This document shows positions 11,923 to 12,343 of a DNA stretch of 12,343 bases, in pieces. Numbering within the stretch: the stretch's first letter is position 1; each line of letters opens with the position of its first letter. The notes below the pieces were generated by a model. The model had not been told where the DNA came from. It did not search any database and saw nothing but the letters and a program-made list of their open reading frames with translations. The translations under genes and the position numbers were made by a program. The DNA is from Chloroflexota bacterium. GTDB taxonomy: Bacteria; Chloroflexota; Anaerolineae; Anaerolineales; JACQED01. The stretch is taken from assembly GCA_016200785.1 (NCBI GenBank), contig JACQED010000248.1, positions 1 through 12,343 on the forward strand, in the 5' to 3' direction.

Positions 11923-12343
11923 TTAGCCGCCGCCTGATTGGCCGTCACGGGAAGGCTCGGTTTCGATATCCTCGACGTTGGAAACGGAGCGTGTTCCGGC
12001 GGGAACGCCTGCCAGGTTAGCATACTGCAGCGCTGTCGCTGAACTGCCGTAACTGCCTGCCCAACCCGAGTAACCACCGGCCCAACCCGAGTAACCGCCG
12101 GCCCAGCCCGAGTAACCGCCGGCCCAGCCCGAGTAACCGCCGGCCCAACCCGAGTAACCGCCGGCCCAGCCTGAGTAACCGCCGGCCCATCCCGAGTATC
12201 CGCCCGCCCAGCCGGAATAGCCGCCGGCCCATCCCGAGTAACCGTTAGGCCCAACGTCTTCTCGCCCAAGCAGTTTGAATTGCCCCGAGGCCGGATCATA
12301 ATAGCTTGGCCCCTGGTAGTGACTTGTCTCTGCCAGGTCGGCC
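11923..12343 (-). CDS. C-terminal part of a YSGWAGG-repeat protein, probably secreted
   Basis: Only the last 139 residues are inside the window; the 5' end lies beyond base 12343. The visible order is a 34-residue segment (ADLAETSHYQGPSYYDPASG and so on), nine tandem 7-residue repeats YSGWAGG (residues 35-97, the last ending in Ser), and a 42-residue acidic/Ser-Gly tail to TAA 11925-11923. I do not recognise a family from this part alone. Trp/Gly repeats at the C-terminus occur in some large extracellular Chloroflexota proteins, including subtilisin-like proteases, which makes that a guess rather than an assignment. The frame is favoured over overlapping shadow frames because the DNA differences among repeats are synonymous in it and because its stop is followed by the hairpin at 11888-11855. 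Confidence 0.7.
   Translation of the reverse strand, partial: ADLAETSHYQGPSYYDPASGQFKLLGREDVGPNGYSGWAGGYSGWAGGYSGWAGGYSGWAGGYSGWAGGYSGWAGGYSGWAGGYSGWAGGYSGWAGSYGSSATALQYANLAGVPAGTRSVSNVEDIETEPSRDGQSGGG
12052..12240 (-). repeat. Nine 21-bp tandem repeats encoding YSGWAGG
   Basis: Nine contiguous in-frame 21-bp units. Differences lie almost entirely in third codon positions (TAC/TAT, TCG/TCA/TCC, GGA/GGC/GGT, GCC/GCG/GCA); the only residue change is the final Gly to Ser in the last unit. Copy number can change without a frameshift. Confidence 0.92.

Noticed and set aside
12017..12299. Alternative minus-strand frames through the 21-bp repeats (Leu/Gly/Arg-rich and Val/Thr/Arg-rich)
   Set aside because: Unit-to-unit DNA differences change residues in these frames but are synonymous in the YSGWAGG frame.

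Overview
The window is GC-rich, densely packed bacterial DNA. The gene mix fits a Chloroflexota-type (Anaerolineae-like) environmental genome: two large polytopic sugar-transfer-type membrane proteins, a Uma2 nuclease, and an extracellular tail of YSGWAGG repeats. That assignment is inference; there is no rRNA or other taxonomic marker here.

Almost everything is on the minus strand. Read in transcription order from about 11000 down to 1, the genes are: small cupin (10997-10659), PcrA/UvrD helicase (10647-8461), UDP-glucose 4-epimerase GalE (8461-7487), membrane-anchored J-domain protein (7500-6904), GT4 glycosyltransferase (6907-5684), DUF2723/GT117-type membrane glycosyltransferase (5679-2995), Uma2-family nuclease (2910-2179), and a PTPS-related/YfhO-like membrane protein (2165 to beyond base 1). 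The first six have gaps of at most 11 bp or overlap, and an extended -10 promoter lies in front of the cupin, so they look like one operon. Uma2 has its own well-formed promoter. On the plus strand a HAD hydrolase (11063-11821) is divergent from the cupin. It converges, across a perfect 14-bp hairpin, on the 3' end of a minus-strand gene whose tail carries nine YSGWAGG repeats. No rRNA, tRNA, CRISPR array, insertion sequence or origin was seen, and no gene-free stretch reaches 300 bases.

Functionally, GalE supplies UDP-galactose-type donors, the GT4 enzyme builds a glycan, and the two membrane proteins probably transfer sugars at or across the membrane. The helicase, J-protein and cupin share the transcript without an obvious functional link.

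The most unusual signal is a set of degenerate, strictly phased short tandem repeats, mostly heptamers with some 8-mers and 9-mers. They are embedded in frame in all three glycan/membrane genes (241-329, 834-900, 1420-1490, 3692-3754, 4508-4590, 5147-5258, 5613-5714, 6678-6780). They resemble in style the heptanucleotide STRR repeats of cyanobacteria but sit inside coding sequence. Most encode loops; two encode membrane segments; one forms an inverted pair over the GT4/GT117 stop-start junction.
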